Shown: in pieces, positions 19,501-28,365 of the stretch
Layout of the letters: every line of letters begins with the position of its first letter
Numbering within the stretch: position 1 is the first letter of the stretch
Assembly: GCF_000485595.1 (NCBI RefSeq)
Contig: NW_014578477.1
Span: forward strand, 26,668 to 56,046
Direction: 5' to 3'
Source of the DNA: Priapulus caudatus
Lineage: Eukaryota > Priapulida > Priapulimorpha > Priapulimorphida > Priapulidae
DNA length: 29,379 nucleotides
Made by a program: the position numbers and the translations under genes
The notes under the pieces: generated by a model
What the model saw: only the letters and a program-made list of their open reading frames with translations
What the model was told of the DNA's origin: nothing
Database searches by the model: none

Positions 19501-20080
19501 GTGCTATTCGATGATACAATTATTAATATTAATATTCATAAAATGTGTAATAATGAAAAATATTATTAGGGATGTTTAGGTAATATTTTGCATTGACCCA
19601 CTCTCCTCTCTTCACTTGCAGACATCTGCTTATAGACATGCAGCGAGCGGTCAATGCCCTGCTGACCAGTGGTGGCAGCCAGCGCAAGCCGGTCATCGTC
19701 GAAGAGACGACGACGTCGACACCCGGCGCCACCTACACGCCTCCGCAGGCTCGCCACGTCGTCATGTTCCTGCTGGGAGCGCTCACAGAGATTGCGACGA
19801 CCAGTAATTCCATCATCGGGGTGAGAGGGCGCTAGTGGTCGTCGTTAGTGACCGGCGGTTAATAGTAACTCTTCGTTAGTCATTACTGACTTGTTGTTAT
19901 AGGTGTGATTAATCGTACAACGCGTCGATGTCACGTTGCAGTCAGCCTTGTTTCACGGATGTTTCACTCGGCTGACGTGCATTAGGAACGCGTCTCGGTC
20001 ACGTTAAATCGGAGTCGAGAGTAGTAGTAAACGCATACTCAAGTAGCGGAGCGTGTGTCTGCAGCCACTGACGTTCATTC

Positions 20081-20118
<38 letters not shown>

Positions 20119-23100
20119 ATTCTCTCGCCGTCTCTCTCACGTAGATGTGGGCGCTCACTCCTAGTCTGTTTGAGCTGCTGTGTCACCATCTCGACCCCGG
20201 CATGGAGGATCTAGCGGCAAGCCACCCCGTCGTACAGTACTGCGTCCTACGTCTGCTCAACTCGCTCTCCACCAGGTGGCGGCACATGCCAACTTTTTTT
20301 TTAAATTAATTATTTTAATTATTTATTAAATTATTTATTTATATATATGTATATATATATATATACATATATATATATACATATAAACATCATACACGCG
20401 AACATAGTAGTGCTAATTGTCAGCTTTGGCAGACAAATTTTGATGCGACGATATGCTTGCAGTTGGGCAAGATCTCTCTCTGTGCGCGGCGCAGGCAATG
20501 AGCAACTTCATCATCGACCAGCTGCCTAGCTGTCCAGCCACGCCGGTTGCACAGACAGCGCGCCAGTCTCTCAAGATCCTCACCACCTGCTGACGCAGGC
20601 TGCTGCGGGCAGGAGACCACCAACAGCTGGCACGCGCAGGTAAGGCGTCCTATAAGCCGTCCACTGGTCATCACACTGTAGCTGATGTCAATCACCGGCT
20701 CAACATCAGCGCATGGGTCTACCTCAAGGCTCACAGACTGCCTCAGGTCACATTTCACAGGCACTCAAGGCCATGGCGTCCCTTTGCCTTGTTGCCACGC
20801 ATTGTCGATAAGAAAACTAAGAACTCGTGTGTGAAATTAACTTAGTGTTTGATTCGTGACGGGTTTTTTTCATCGCCTGCGAATGTGAAACGCTGCGAAC
20901 GTTATATTTACGATTATTCAATTGGTATTTGTTAGACCGGAAATAGTAACTTCTCCAAAATATATACTTGGATGCAATCAACGACTAATGCGACTAAGTA
21001 AATGCGCTGCCAGGCAAAACGCACCTCACAGCCTCCGCTCTCGTGTGTATGTCTGTGTTCGCGTAAGGGAGGGTGAAGGTTTAGAGCGGCCGAATTGCGA
21101 GTGATAGGGCCGCACCATCGCCTACATTGTGGCATGGTCTGTCGATCTTGCAGGAAACTGGCGAGTGCAAGTGTGTGAGGACATCCCTACAGTCACCTGC
21201 AGGTGCAGCACGCCGCCCTGGTTCCCAAAGCCAGAATTCTGTGATCTTGTTTCCAAGGTGTATCACGTCCGGTAGGTTGTCTGCTGTCACGTGCTTGCCA
21301 TCTCTATCATTAAAACGTAATTGATATTTATTTTTAAGCATCGCCTTAGACAATCGTCACAGATTGAGGCTATTGCCAAGCGGGGTGTTGTCCGTCTCTC
21401 CGTCCGTCTCTCCGTCCACATTTGCGCTACGCGTCACGTAACTCAAGAACCATTTGCCCACATGTTTTAAATTGCATATCGTTGTTTACGTCCTATAGGT
21501 AAGAAGGTTTGAACGTGTCCTATTTGGAGCCACGCAGTCGCACGCGCCATCTTTCCGAGCCATGTCACTTTTTGGCAAAAATGGAAATGGCCATAAGCCA
21601 GTTCAGGTTCAACGGATTTTGCTCATTCTAGTATGTGAATGAATAAGACTGGCCCCAAAACATATCACACAGCCGTTTGTTATTTTATTTTTTTTTAAAT
21701 TATGCAAATTAGGTAGATTTTGGCAATATCACTATGCATTTCAGTGTCTGCTACGGTCAACATAACTCAAGAACCACTCCGCGTTTGACCCACATGTTCA
21801 AATTGAATACAGTTGTTACTCCTATGGGAGAGATTTGAACTTCTTAGTTTGGAGCACGCCAGTCGACCTACTTTCGAGCCACGCCCACTTTTGGCAAAAA
21901 TTAAAATGGCCATCTAAATTCATTTTATTTTGTTAAATTTTAGTATGTGAATGTGTAAGGCTAGCCCCAAAACAGTTGTTACTCCTATGGGAGAGATTAA
22001 AACGTCCTATTACATTTATTTCGTCCTATTACGTATTATAATGGGAGTTCTCCCATATATACTCTTGCTTTATATATCCCCCCTCCCTCTTCTATCACAC
22101 CCAAGGTGAGCTACAGTGTCATTGGAACTTTTTTTTATACACGAATTATTAGTTTGAATTAGTGAATTTAAAACACATTAATTGTTATTATATATATATA
22201 TAACTCACAGATTATTATTTATATATATTAATATTAGAAAGATCAATTAAATATATATTTATATCATATTTGGCTCACTCTTTGTTTAACCATTCACTCT
22301 TATACATTGCGTACATGTCCCGGTGTCTGACGGTGTTGTCCATGCTTGCCTTTCAGCACTGAGCGGCGAAGACGACGTAACACTGACGTCTGTTCGCTGT
22401 CTGCAGCTCGTGCTGAAGAACGTACATCCGCTGTCCCACGCCCTGCTCAAACAGTACGCCGTCTATATTTCTCCCTCCGAAAATATTTCAATAGTTTTTA
22501 GGGTTGGGGTTAATGAAATGAACTGATTCGCGAAAGTGCTGTTCTTTCTGGAGCGTGAGGCCATCTTATCATTGCGCGGCCGGTCATGTTTGCTGCTTTG
22601 TCGTCGCGGGTCAAGCGACAAGCCATTCGATTAAGTTTATTTTATTCATTGCATGACGTACTATTGCTTTATTACAATGTAATATCGACATACACAATAC
22701 ACAATAATTAATAGTTTATTAAATTAATATAACTATATTATGCAAGTAAGTTTCTAGCCCTGGCGTCGTGGCACTTACGCGAGTGAGAGGCGGTGGCGTG
22801 ATGCGGGAGACTGCGTGTGATTGCAGGTGCATCGAGGTGATACTACAGCGGCTGAACCACCCGGACGAGATGATACGCGACGAGTTTGCCTCCGCGCTCC
22901 GTCTCGTGCAGAACGACGTGCTTACGAGGTATGATGTCATCGAAATGTGTGCTCTGTCTGCCGGGACCGTGGAGGTGTCGCCATCTACATCGGTCGTCAA
23001 GAAACGAGTTGATGACCTTTACTCTAGATATAGATAGCAGTACCGATGCCCAATTTGTCGTGATGTTGGCTGGTAGTCGTATTTTTTGGCTAGCATGTTT

Positions 23101-23624
23101 AAAGTGTTTAAAATTATAATACCTGGTTATTGTATAAACAAGTGTACTACTATTTAAAAGATACTAGAATTTAAACTAAATTACCACGATTACCTCTTAA
23201 CTAAATTTTCACCATTGCTACACTCGGCGTTTTGTGAATGCGTTGGAGGTGGAAACGAAAAAAAATCTGGTTCTAAATGCACAACTCTTGTCCGTGGCAG
23301 CGCGTCTGAGATCATGGCAGTCAGTACGGAGCAGACGACATTGCATCACCATGACGACCAGCAGCAGACGGGCAGCAGGCAGGGCGAGGCGACGAGCCTG
23401 CACGACGTGGGGCTGGCACGGCGCCAGCATGTCGGACGCGTTCCCATGGGAACATTCCACACCAACAACTTCCGCAGCATCATGGCATTTATTTTGATCG
23501 ATGCGCAGCCAAGGTGAGTACTCGCGTGCGTGCGTGTGTGTGTTTGCTTGGGTGCTGTGTGTGCGTAATTAGATGTGTGTGTGGGTGCGTGCGTGGGCGT
23601 GTTCGTGTGCTTGGGTGCGTGGTT

Positions 23625-23660
<36 letters not shown>

Positions 23661-24601
23661 ATGTGTGCATGAGTGCGTGGGTGCATGCTTGTGTGCGTGC
23701 ATGTGTCCAAGAGTGCATATGTGTGTGTATGTGAGTGCATGCAAGCGAGACTGTGTGTGTGTTGCTAATATTATGATTTATCATCATCTTTCACATGGTA
23801 TTGTGTAGTAATCGCTTGTCATATTTTTCATATATTTTTCACGGTGAAGTAGTCCCACAGTTTTAATGTCAGGTTTAGACGTTTAGGGTGCTACAACTCA
23901 AATACTTCCATGCTTTCATTTTGTGCTTGCAGCAAGGGATTTGAGTGGTTGGAGAGACTTCACTACAGCTGCCAGCGGTCAGACAAGCTAGCCCCGCGCG
24001 TGGACAGCGGTCAGGCCAGCGAAAGCAGCCTCATTCTGGTGAGCAAGCCTGTTGCCTAACCTCTAGACTACACGCTGTTGTATCCTAGTGCATTATATGC
24101 ACGTATCAGTACTGTTCCGTCTAGCCGCACTCTCCCCGACTCGTTAGATGCTTTTAGATATTCTCGTTAGTAACTGGTCATTAGTGACTAGTTACGAAGG
24201 TCGTGAGTAACTAAGCAGGCTCTCTTGTTTTCCTTGTGGTTTGTGCAAGACGATCCATTGCTAGCGATGTTTCTCGACGGTGACTAGGAATGTTCTATTG
24301 TTTTTGTCTCAGCCGGTGCTGAGTCCCCATCGCTGCTGACGTTTCTCATTAAAAACTTTATCGTTTTTTAATGCGAATGTTTTAAATTTCTATTTTTTAA
24401 CTTTTGCTTAGTCATTAGCGATTGATCACTAAGGTCGGAAGTGACTAAGAATGTTCTCTTGTTTTTTTTTGGCGCAGCCGGTGCAGAACAACCTGTCGCT
24501 GCTGATGTTTTTCGCGACGTACGAGTCGGCGCAGTACTGCGTGATGGCGAAGCTTCGTACGCCGCTGGGCAAGCCACAGGACACGTTCACAAGCATAGAA
24601 G
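12311..24601 (+). CDS. SMG1: SMG1 nonsense-mediated decay kinase, N-terminal part (spliced, partial)
   Basis: SMG1 is the PI3K-related kinase that phosphorylates UPF1 during nonsense-mediated mRNA decay, in complex with SMG8 and SMG9. Coding exons: 12311-12764, 13233-13363, 13731-13789, 14003-14080, 14921-15005, 15411-15437 (repeated), gap, 16925-17013, 17879-17963, 18232-18304, 18778-18929, 19192-19370, 19622-19820, 20145-20275, 20463-20639, 21154-21257, 22357-22453, 22827-22928, 23301-23513, 23933-24038, 24478-24601. Diagnostic stretches in order are DESSRLSVLMKRVMREDD, VIRSIGKYFQPTKGPPIT, MWALTPSLFELL, WLERLHYSCQRSDK and MAKLRTPLGKPQDTF, each with a clear counterpart at the same place in vertebrate SMG1. 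They form the disordered N-terminus and first part of the helical (HEAT-like) solenoid. The FAT, kinase and FATC regions lie past the window. Odd points are an N gap that likely holds exons for about 100-130 residues, two one-base phase conflicts and one in-frame TGA. Confidence 0.95.
12765..13232. other. SMG1 intron 1
   Basis: No repeat or gene recognised. Confidence 0.7.
13233..13363 (+). CDS. SMG1: SMG1 exon 2
   Basis: Acceptor tgtcacctgtag, donor CCCAAG|gtgacc. It encodes EKSQLYGDESSRLSVLMK, RVMREDDRRSS and KQLREYMQ, matching vertebrate DESRLSNLVRRILREDD and RQLREF. Confidence 0.95.
13441..13560. repeat. (CT)n and (TA)n microsatellite
   Basis: CT-rich tract with tctg interruptions, followed by tatatata, in SMG1 intron 2. 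Confidence 0.95.
13731..13789 (+). CDS. SMG1: SMG1 exon 3
   Basis: Acceptor cgtacttttag, donor GAGAG|gttatt. It encodes VISKQADNVLESLQDLLQE, corresponding to VKQLDNILAAVHDVLNE. Confidence 0.9.
14003..14080 (+). CDS. SMG1: SMG1 exon 4
   Basis: Acceptor gtttttttgcag, donor CAGAG|gtatgt. It encodes GSSETKQELARCVG, then ITGSVMGDDPQR. A decayed copy of its 3' end and donor lies at 14109-14152. Confidence 0.9.
14355..14505. repeat. gtaatgagtaataa tandem repeat
   Basis: Repeats of gagagtaagtaatgagtaat with a higher-order period of about 34 bp in SMG1 intron 4. Confidence 0.9.
14679..14852. mobile_element. pogo/Tigger-like MITE
   Basis: Inverted ends CAGTTAAACCTCGATTATC and CAGTCAAACCTCGGTTATC, flanked by TA dinucleotides. 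174 bp. Internal TTCGGATAAC repeats. The end sequence is characteristic of pogo/Tigger elements. Confidence 0.85.
14921..15005 (+). CDS. SMG1: SMG1 exon 5
   Basis: Acceptor tccttcccacag, donor ATGGAG|gtgagt. It encodes YFNSVFGRVNAASTSDDVRV, then HLLKALME. Confidence 0.93.
15361..15709. repeat. 89-bp tandem array carrying a 3' splice site and exon start
   Basis: Exon-start boundaries at 15411, 15500, 15589 and 15678 give an exact 89-bp period. The partial copy at 15361-15410 diverges more. Each unit holds a polypyrimidine tract, a CAG acceptor and the TLAITKERK codons. After AAG, copies 1 and 2 read GCGTAC while 3 and 4 read GTGTA(C). The array runs into the N gap. Confidence 0.9.
15411..15437 (+). 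CDS. SMG1: SMG1 exon 6 start (first of four tandem copies)
   Basis: Acceptor gtttttctcag, phase 0 as needed after exon 5. It encodes TLAITKERK, continuing AYF if read on, like LETVGEKKAF in vertebrate SMG1. The true 3' end of the exon is unknown because copies repeat into the gap. The 27-bp limit assumes the GT present after AAG in copies 3 and 4. Confidence 0.55.
15710..16446. other. assembly gap (737 N)
   Basis: Run of N between two tandem-repeat arrays. By comparison with vertebrate SMG1, exons for about 100-130 residues between TLAITKERK and DLCVDRSC are missing from the readable sequence and probably belong here. ORFs spanning the Ns are meaningless. Confidence 0.9.
16447..16660. repeat. 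about 61-64 bp tandem repeat
   Basis: Between three and four copies of a unit containing gtaacgactaatgtaac and gtgggcggttaccagagc, beginning at the edge of the gap. Confidence 0.9.
16661..16921. repeat. 161-bp tandem duplication upstream of exon at 16925
   Basis: agtagccattagatcggta, the near-palindromic taggtgtacctacctaa and gagctcatcgttgcggtggc occur at about 16661-16750 and again 161 bp later. The second copy leads directly into the 3' splice site at 16924. Confidence 0.85.
16925..17013 (+). CDS. SMG1: SMG1 exon after gap
   Basis: Acceptor tgttgtttcgcag, donor ATCAG|gtgagc. It encodes DLCVDRSCPPADPDLPSSS, then ECISKITSLIR. It starts in phase 0 and ends in phase 2, which fits the next exon. 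Confidence 0.85.
17247..17844. mobile_element. TTAA-flanked MITE (piggyBac or Kolobok type)
   Basis: Inverted ends AGGAATACTTGACTCTAG and AGGAATACTTTACTCTAG (one mismatch in 18), each flanked by TTAA (17243-17246 and 17845-17848). It is 598 bp with no transposase. Internal inverted segments occur (for example near agggctacagaccaaggg and agccctcggtctgtaac). Confidence 0.8.
17879..17963 (+). CDS. SMG1: SMG1 exon (VIRSIG exon)
   Basis: Acceptor gcgtttttttgacag, donor GTAGAG|gtgagg. It encodes RVFTTVIRSIGKYFQPTKG, then PPITTEYIVE, matching [23 protein letters not shown] of vertebrate SMG1. Confidence 0.97.
18232..18304 (+). CDS. SMG1: SMG1 exon (SLNRIMQCV)
   Basis: Acceptor gttttgctgcag, donor CACG|gtaggt. 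It encodes SLNRIMQCVLMSMEKHHSEN, then LILH, corresponding to VLYRVMRCV. Confidence 0.92.
18305..18605. repeat. three diverged copies of a roughly 92-bp unit
   Basis: Copies begin near 18341, 18434 and 18526 with actac(a)aaaccaactgctgc-like sequence and end in tagatggttgccgctg-like sequence. Degenerate intronic tandem repeat. Confidence 0.7.
18778..18929 (+). CDS. SMG1: SMG1 exon
   Basis: Acceptor cattcctccag, donor CTCAAG|gtgaac. It encodes ANHCVIELLAHLHGGATSCV, then ADFVEMQLAGPPS. Hydrophobic helical repeats as expected for the solenoid. Confidence 0.92.
19192..19370 (+). CDS. SMG1: SMG1 exon
   Basis: Acceptor gcttgaccgcag, donor TATAG|gtgaga. It encodes VIQEVGGEMPVAFVSGALR, then QQAAMQIYQALLGLKNVLLL, matching AHAVYQAVLSLKNIPVLE. 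Confidence 0.94.
19622..19820 (+). CDS. SMG1: SMG1 exon
   Basis: Acceptor cttcacttgcag, donor ATCGGG|gtgaga. It encodes HLLIDMQRAVNALL, a Thr/Pro-rich loop, then ARHVVMFLLGALTEIATTSN and SIIG, matching [24 protein letters not shown]. Confidence 0.94.
20145..20275 (+). CDS. SMG1: SMG1 exon (MWALTPSLF)
   Basis: Acceptor ctctctcacgtag, after a (CT)n tract that doubles as the polypyrimidine tract. Donor ACCAG|gtggcg. It encodes MWALTPSLFELLCHHLD, then VVQYCVLRLLNSLST, matching MWALSPTVFALLSKNL and IQYAVLYTLYSHCTR. It ends in phase 2, which conflicts with the next exon. Confidence 0.95.
20340..20395. repeat. (TA)n microsatellite
   Basis: Alternating tatata with two tacatat interruptions, in an SMG1 intron. 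Confidence 0.9.
20463..20639 (+). CDS. SMG1: SMG1 exon with in-frame TGA
   Basis: Acceptor tatgcttgcag, donor CGCAG|gtaagg. It reads GQDLSLCAAQAMSNFII, then ARQSLKILTTC, TGA at 20591-20593, then RRLLRAGDHQQLARA in the same frame. Length and helical pattern match the vertebrate segment from HDHFIS to KLLMT. The exon needs phase 1 at its start but receives phase 2. Both defects may be base errors. Confidence 0.75.
21154..21257 (+). CDS. SMG1: SMG1 exon
   Basis: Acceptor gtcgatcttgcag, donor TCCAAG|gtgtat. It encodes NWRVQVCEDIPTVTCRCSTP, then WFPKPEFCDLVSK. The W to FC spacing (28 residues) equals that of vertebrate SMG1. It enters in phase 1 correctly and leaves in phase 0, while the next exon needs phase 1. 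Confidence 0.8.
21385..22015. repeat. diverged tandem intronic repeat
   Basis: Segments with aactcaagaaccact, cccacatgtt(c)aaatt and ttggagc.acgc.cagtcg occur at about 21440-21590 and again at 21765-21900. A third partial copy (ccccaaaacagttgttactc) is near 21965. Phrases such as tccgtccgtctctccgtcc start the block. No TIRs or coding capacity were recognised. Confidence 0.7.
22016..22356. other. SMG1 intron, AT-rich
   Basis: Contains (TA)n tracts around 22180-22260. Nothing else recognised. Confidence 0.7.
22357..22453 (+). CDS. SMG1: SMG1 exon
   Basis: Acceptor cttgcctttcag, donor AAACA|gtacgc. It encodes LSGEDDVTLTSVRCLQLVL, then KNVHPLSHALLKQ, matching LANTLVEDVNICLQACSSL and LPDDLLQR. 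Confidence 0.9.
22827..22928 (+). CDS. SMG1: SMG1 exon
   Basis: Acceptor gtgtgattgcag, donor ACGAG|gtatga. It encodes CIEVILQRLNHPDEMIRDEF, then ASALRLVQNDVLTR, matching [20 protein letters not shown]. Confidence 0.95.
23301..23513 (+). CDS. SMG1: SMG1 exon
   Basis: Acceptor tgtccgtggcag (phase 2 in), donor CCAAG|gtgagt. It encodes ASEIMAVSTEQTTLHHH, a Gln/Ser/Gly loop, then FHTNNFRSIMAFILIDAQP, matching FHPQDFSDVISFILYG. Confidence 0.92.
23530..23760. repeat. (TG)n-rich microsatellite
   Basis: Alternating tgtg and tgcg sequence with a pure TG run about 23630-23660, in an SMG1 intron. Confidence 0.9.
23933..24038 (+). CDS. SMG1: SMG1 exon (WLERLHYSCQR)
   Basis: Acceptor ttttgtgcttgcag, donor ATTCTG|gtgagc. 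It encodes SKGFEWLERLHYSCQRSDK, then LAPRVDSGQASESSLIL, matching DNWLERLFYSCQRLDKRD. Confidence 0.97.
24185..24352 (+). pseudogene. two decayed upstream copies of SMG1 exon 24478 and its intron edge
   Basis: 24185-24279 and 24280-24352 each repeat the intron end (gtgactaagaatgttctcttg-like) and the exon start. The second keeps an acceptor (gtctcag, AG at 24311-24312) and CCGGTGC, then diverges and hits TGA at 24337-24339. The first keeps gtgca.gac.a.cc.ttgct.gcgatgttt but has lost a good acceptor. Confidence 0.75.
24478..24601 (+). CDS. SMG1: SMG1 last recognised exon (KLRTPLG)
   Basis: Acceptor gttttttttttggcgcag (approximately), donor GAAG|gtacgg. It encodes PVQNNLSLLMFFATYESAQ, then YCVMAKLRTPLGKPQDTF and TSIEG, matching [25 protein letters not shown]. 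It leaves in phase 1. The next exon was not identified. Confidence 0.97.
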
Positions 24602-24614
24602 GTACGGCCGGCCA

Positions 24615-24925
24615 TCGTCGGGGGAGGTGAGGGAGGGAGGGGGAAGGGGAGCGTGAGGGGGAGGGGGGGACAGTGGGGAAAGTGATGGGTGAGGGAGGAG
24701 GGAGGGGCAAGCAAAGAGTGGAAGGCAAGGGGAAGAAGGCAGGGGGGAGGAGGAGTGGTAGGGTAGAGGTTGAGGGAGGTTAGGGAGAGAAGGAATGATG
24801 GGCGCAAACAGGGAAGAGGGAAGGTGAGCGAATGCGAGGTTATAAGGGATGGAGAAGTGTACGAGGGTAGTGAGGTGAGGTATGAAATGGTAGGGGAAAA
24901 GCATGGAAGAGGAGAGGGAGGGGAA
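24615..24925. repeat. G-rich polypurine tract
   Basis: Many runs of three to six G separated by A or GA on the SMG1 sense strand. Directly downstream of the donor at 24602. Confidence 0.9.
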
Positions 24926-24929
24926 GAGT

Positions 24930-27900
24930 GACACATTGTGTGACATCATGTCCTGTGATATACATCGTGTGTGGACATGTCATGTGTTATACATCGTGTG
25001 TGACACTATGTCATGTGTTATACATCGTGTGGTGTGACACTAGGTATGTATTATACACGTGTGATGACACACTGTCAGTGTTATACATCGTGTGTGACAC
25101 ACTGTCATTGTGTGTTAACATCGTGGTGGTTAAAAGTGACACGTATGTCAGTGTTATACATCGTGTGGGGGGAGGGCTGTTGACACTATGTCATGTGTGA
25201 TAGGTAATCGTGCTGTGACACACTGTCATGTGGTGTACATCGTGTGTGACACTGATTCATTGTGTTATACATGCGTGTGGGGGGTGGTGACACACTGTTC
25301 ATGTGTTTGATACATGCGTGCGTGACACGATGTCATGTGTATATAGTCATCGTGTGTGACACTATGTTATGTGTTATACATCGTGTGTGACACATGTCAT
25401 GTGTTAGGACATCGTGAGGTAGAACACTATGTTCATGTGTTATACATCAAGTTGTGTGACACTATTGGTCATGTGTTATAGGCATCGTGAGGTGTGACAC
25501 TTTTATTGTCGGATGTGTTATACATCGTGTGTGACACTATGTCCATGTGTTATACATCCGTTGTGACACACTTGTTCATGTGTTATACATCGTGTGGGTG
25601 TGACACTATGTCATGTGTTATAATCGTGTGTGACACACTGTCATGTGTTTATAATCGTGCGCTGACCGATGTCATGTGTTATAACATTCGTGTGTGAAAC
25701 TATGTTATGTGTTATAATTCGTCCGTTGTGACACCACTGTCATGTGTAGTGATTATTCGTGTGTGGATCATATGTCATGTGTTATAACATCGTGTGTGCA
25801 CTATTGTCATGTGTTTATACATCGTGCTTTGTGTTTCGCGTTGTGTGCACGGAATTGATGTCATTTTTTGATGTGTTTATTACATCGTGTGTGACACTAT
25901 TTTTGTCATGTGTTTTGATACATTCGTTAGTGTGACACTATGGTCATGTGTAGTTATACATCGTGGTGTGACATTCACTGTCATGTGTTATACATCGCTG
26001 TCGTGACACTATGTTTACATGTGTTATTTACAATCGTGAATAATATGTGATCACATAATTCTAAAATGTCAAAATATATGTGTAATTTTAATAATTTTCG
26101 TTCGATATGTGACAGCTGTTCATGTATTATAATCTGTTGTGTGACACTATGTCATGTGTTATACATCATGTGTGACACTATGTCATGTATTTACATCGTG
26201 TGGACACTATGTCATTATTATACATGTGTGTACACTATGTCATGTATTGTATTACATTTTGTGGGATTGACACTATGTCATGGTGTTTCCATCGTGTGTG
26301 ACCTTATGTCATGTGGTTCTATAAATCGTGCCTATTGAATTGATTATCCTATTGTCATGTGTTATATTACTCGTGTGTGACACTATATCATTTGTTATAC
26401 ATCGTTGGTGTGACGACTTCATGTAATATATATCATCGTGGATTTAGCATTATAAGATGAATATGGTAGACACATATTCATGTGTTATACATGTGCGTGT
26501 GCAACTGTTCAGTGTATTATACATGTGGGTGAACAACGTATAGCTCATGTGTTTCAATCGTGTGTGACACTTAGTACAATAGTTGATTACATCGTGTGGC
26601 ACAATAGTGCACACGTATGTCATGGTGGTATTACATCGTGTGTGACACTATGTCATGTGTAACATATACATCGTGGAGTTGACGACTATATCATGTTAGT
26701 ATACATCGATGGGTGTGACACGTAGCTCATGTATTACATCGTGGCTGTGACAACTAATAGAATCATGTGTAATACATCTGTGTGCGAACTATGGTCATTG
26801 TTAGACTAATACAGTCGTGTGTGACACGTATAGTTCATGTGTTGAGTACATCGTGAGGGCTGTACAAACTAGTATCATGTGTATATGACATCGTGTGTGA
26901 CACTGTCATTGTTTTATACATCGTGTGTCGACACATGTCAATGTGTTATACATCAGTGTGTGACGGAACGTATGTCATGTGTTATACATCGTGTGTGACA
27001 CGTAGTGTATGTGTTGTGACATCGTGGTGTTTGACAATTAGTGATGTGTCGTATACATCGTGCTGTGACTAGCTGATCATGTGTTATACATCTGTGTGCA
27101 CGACACTATCGTCATGTTTTCGATTCTGACTCGATGATGATGTGACACAACTTAAGTGTCATCTGTTTGTTATACAAAATTGAAAATCGTGTGTGACACG
27201 ATGTCATGTTACTATATCGTGTAGTGACCAGTGAATGTGTATTGTGTTTTATATCATTGATGGAATGTAGACATCTAAATTTATATGTGTTTTAAGCGTG
27301 TTGCAAATGTGACACTATGTGATGTGTCATACGTTAGACGTTGAATACTACAGAAAAGAGTGGTGGTAATGTTTGGGATTTTATGTGTAATATTCGCACG
27401 GAAAGGAAAATTGGGTTGGGGATGAAAGAAGCGTTAAAGGGTCAATGTGGTGTCTGGAATAGAGATTGTGTGAACACTTATTTATGACATCATGTGTTTA
27501 TACATCGATGAATGTGTGTGTTTTTGGGTGACACTAGTCATGTGTGTGATACGATGCTGTGTGTGAACACTAAGTCATTTGTGTTTATATTCATCGGGTG
27601 GGTTGTGACACTGATTGTTCATTGTGTGATTTATACATGCGGTGATGTTGGCAGCAAACTTTTATGTCGATTGTGTTAAGTACATGCGTGGGGTGCGGTG
27701 TGAACACTTTCATGTGATTATAATCGTGTGTGAGCATTCTATGTCATGTTTGCATACACGTGTTGACACTTATGTCATTGTTTATAGCAGTCGTGGGGAC
27801 GTGGGGTGTGCACTATGTATGTGTTTATGACATGAGTGTTGTGACACACTGTCATGTGTTGATTACATCGGTTGTGACACTATGTCACGAAAAAGTCGAG

Positions 27901-28060
27901 TATGATTGGTTGTGGAGAGGGGGGGGGTGTGTGGATATACGATCGTTGGAAAGTAACACTGAGTTTGATGGTGTGCGAGCTAATACAGTCGGTGGAGGAG
28001 TGCGACACGGTAATGTATGGATGGGATATACATCGTGTGTGCACTGATAGTGAATTTGGT
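24930..28060. repeat. about 31-bp minisatellite array, highly noisy
   Basis: Roughly 100 copies of a unit built from tgtcatgtgttatacatcg and tgtgtgacacta, with frequent one- to three-base insertions and deletions. A few breaks (about 26040-26110, 27130-27280, 27330-27480) contain unrelated sequence. No spacers as in CRISPR and no stable reading frame. Confidence 0.95.
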
Positions 28061-28365
28061 TTATGCACATCGAACAGCCGTCATGAGAAGGCTGTGCGGT
28101 GCAGGAGAGAAGTCGTGCCCGCAGGGGGAAAGGCAGAGGATGACGGAAACCAAAGTTCTCCGACGGGTCGTACACAGTGGCGCTGTTGTGCCGAGGGTAT
28201 GATAGTATAATATAATAAAAACCTATAAAAATCACATTTCCTATATAGTCACCATAATACACACATGTGCTCTTCACATTGCCAGTCAGTTGTGAGTTGG
28301 ATCATCGGCCAATAGCTATAAATTAAAAGAAATCCATTTTAAATTTAAATAATAATATACAAATA

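Noticed and set aside
23215-23300. Upstream extension of the SMG1 exon at 23301
   Set aside because: The frame is open back to 23215, but the CAG at 23298-23300 gives the required phase. The extra peptide has no counterpart in SMG1.
24930-28060. CRISPR array
   Set aside because: Direct tandem repeat without unique spacers, in a eukaryotic intron.
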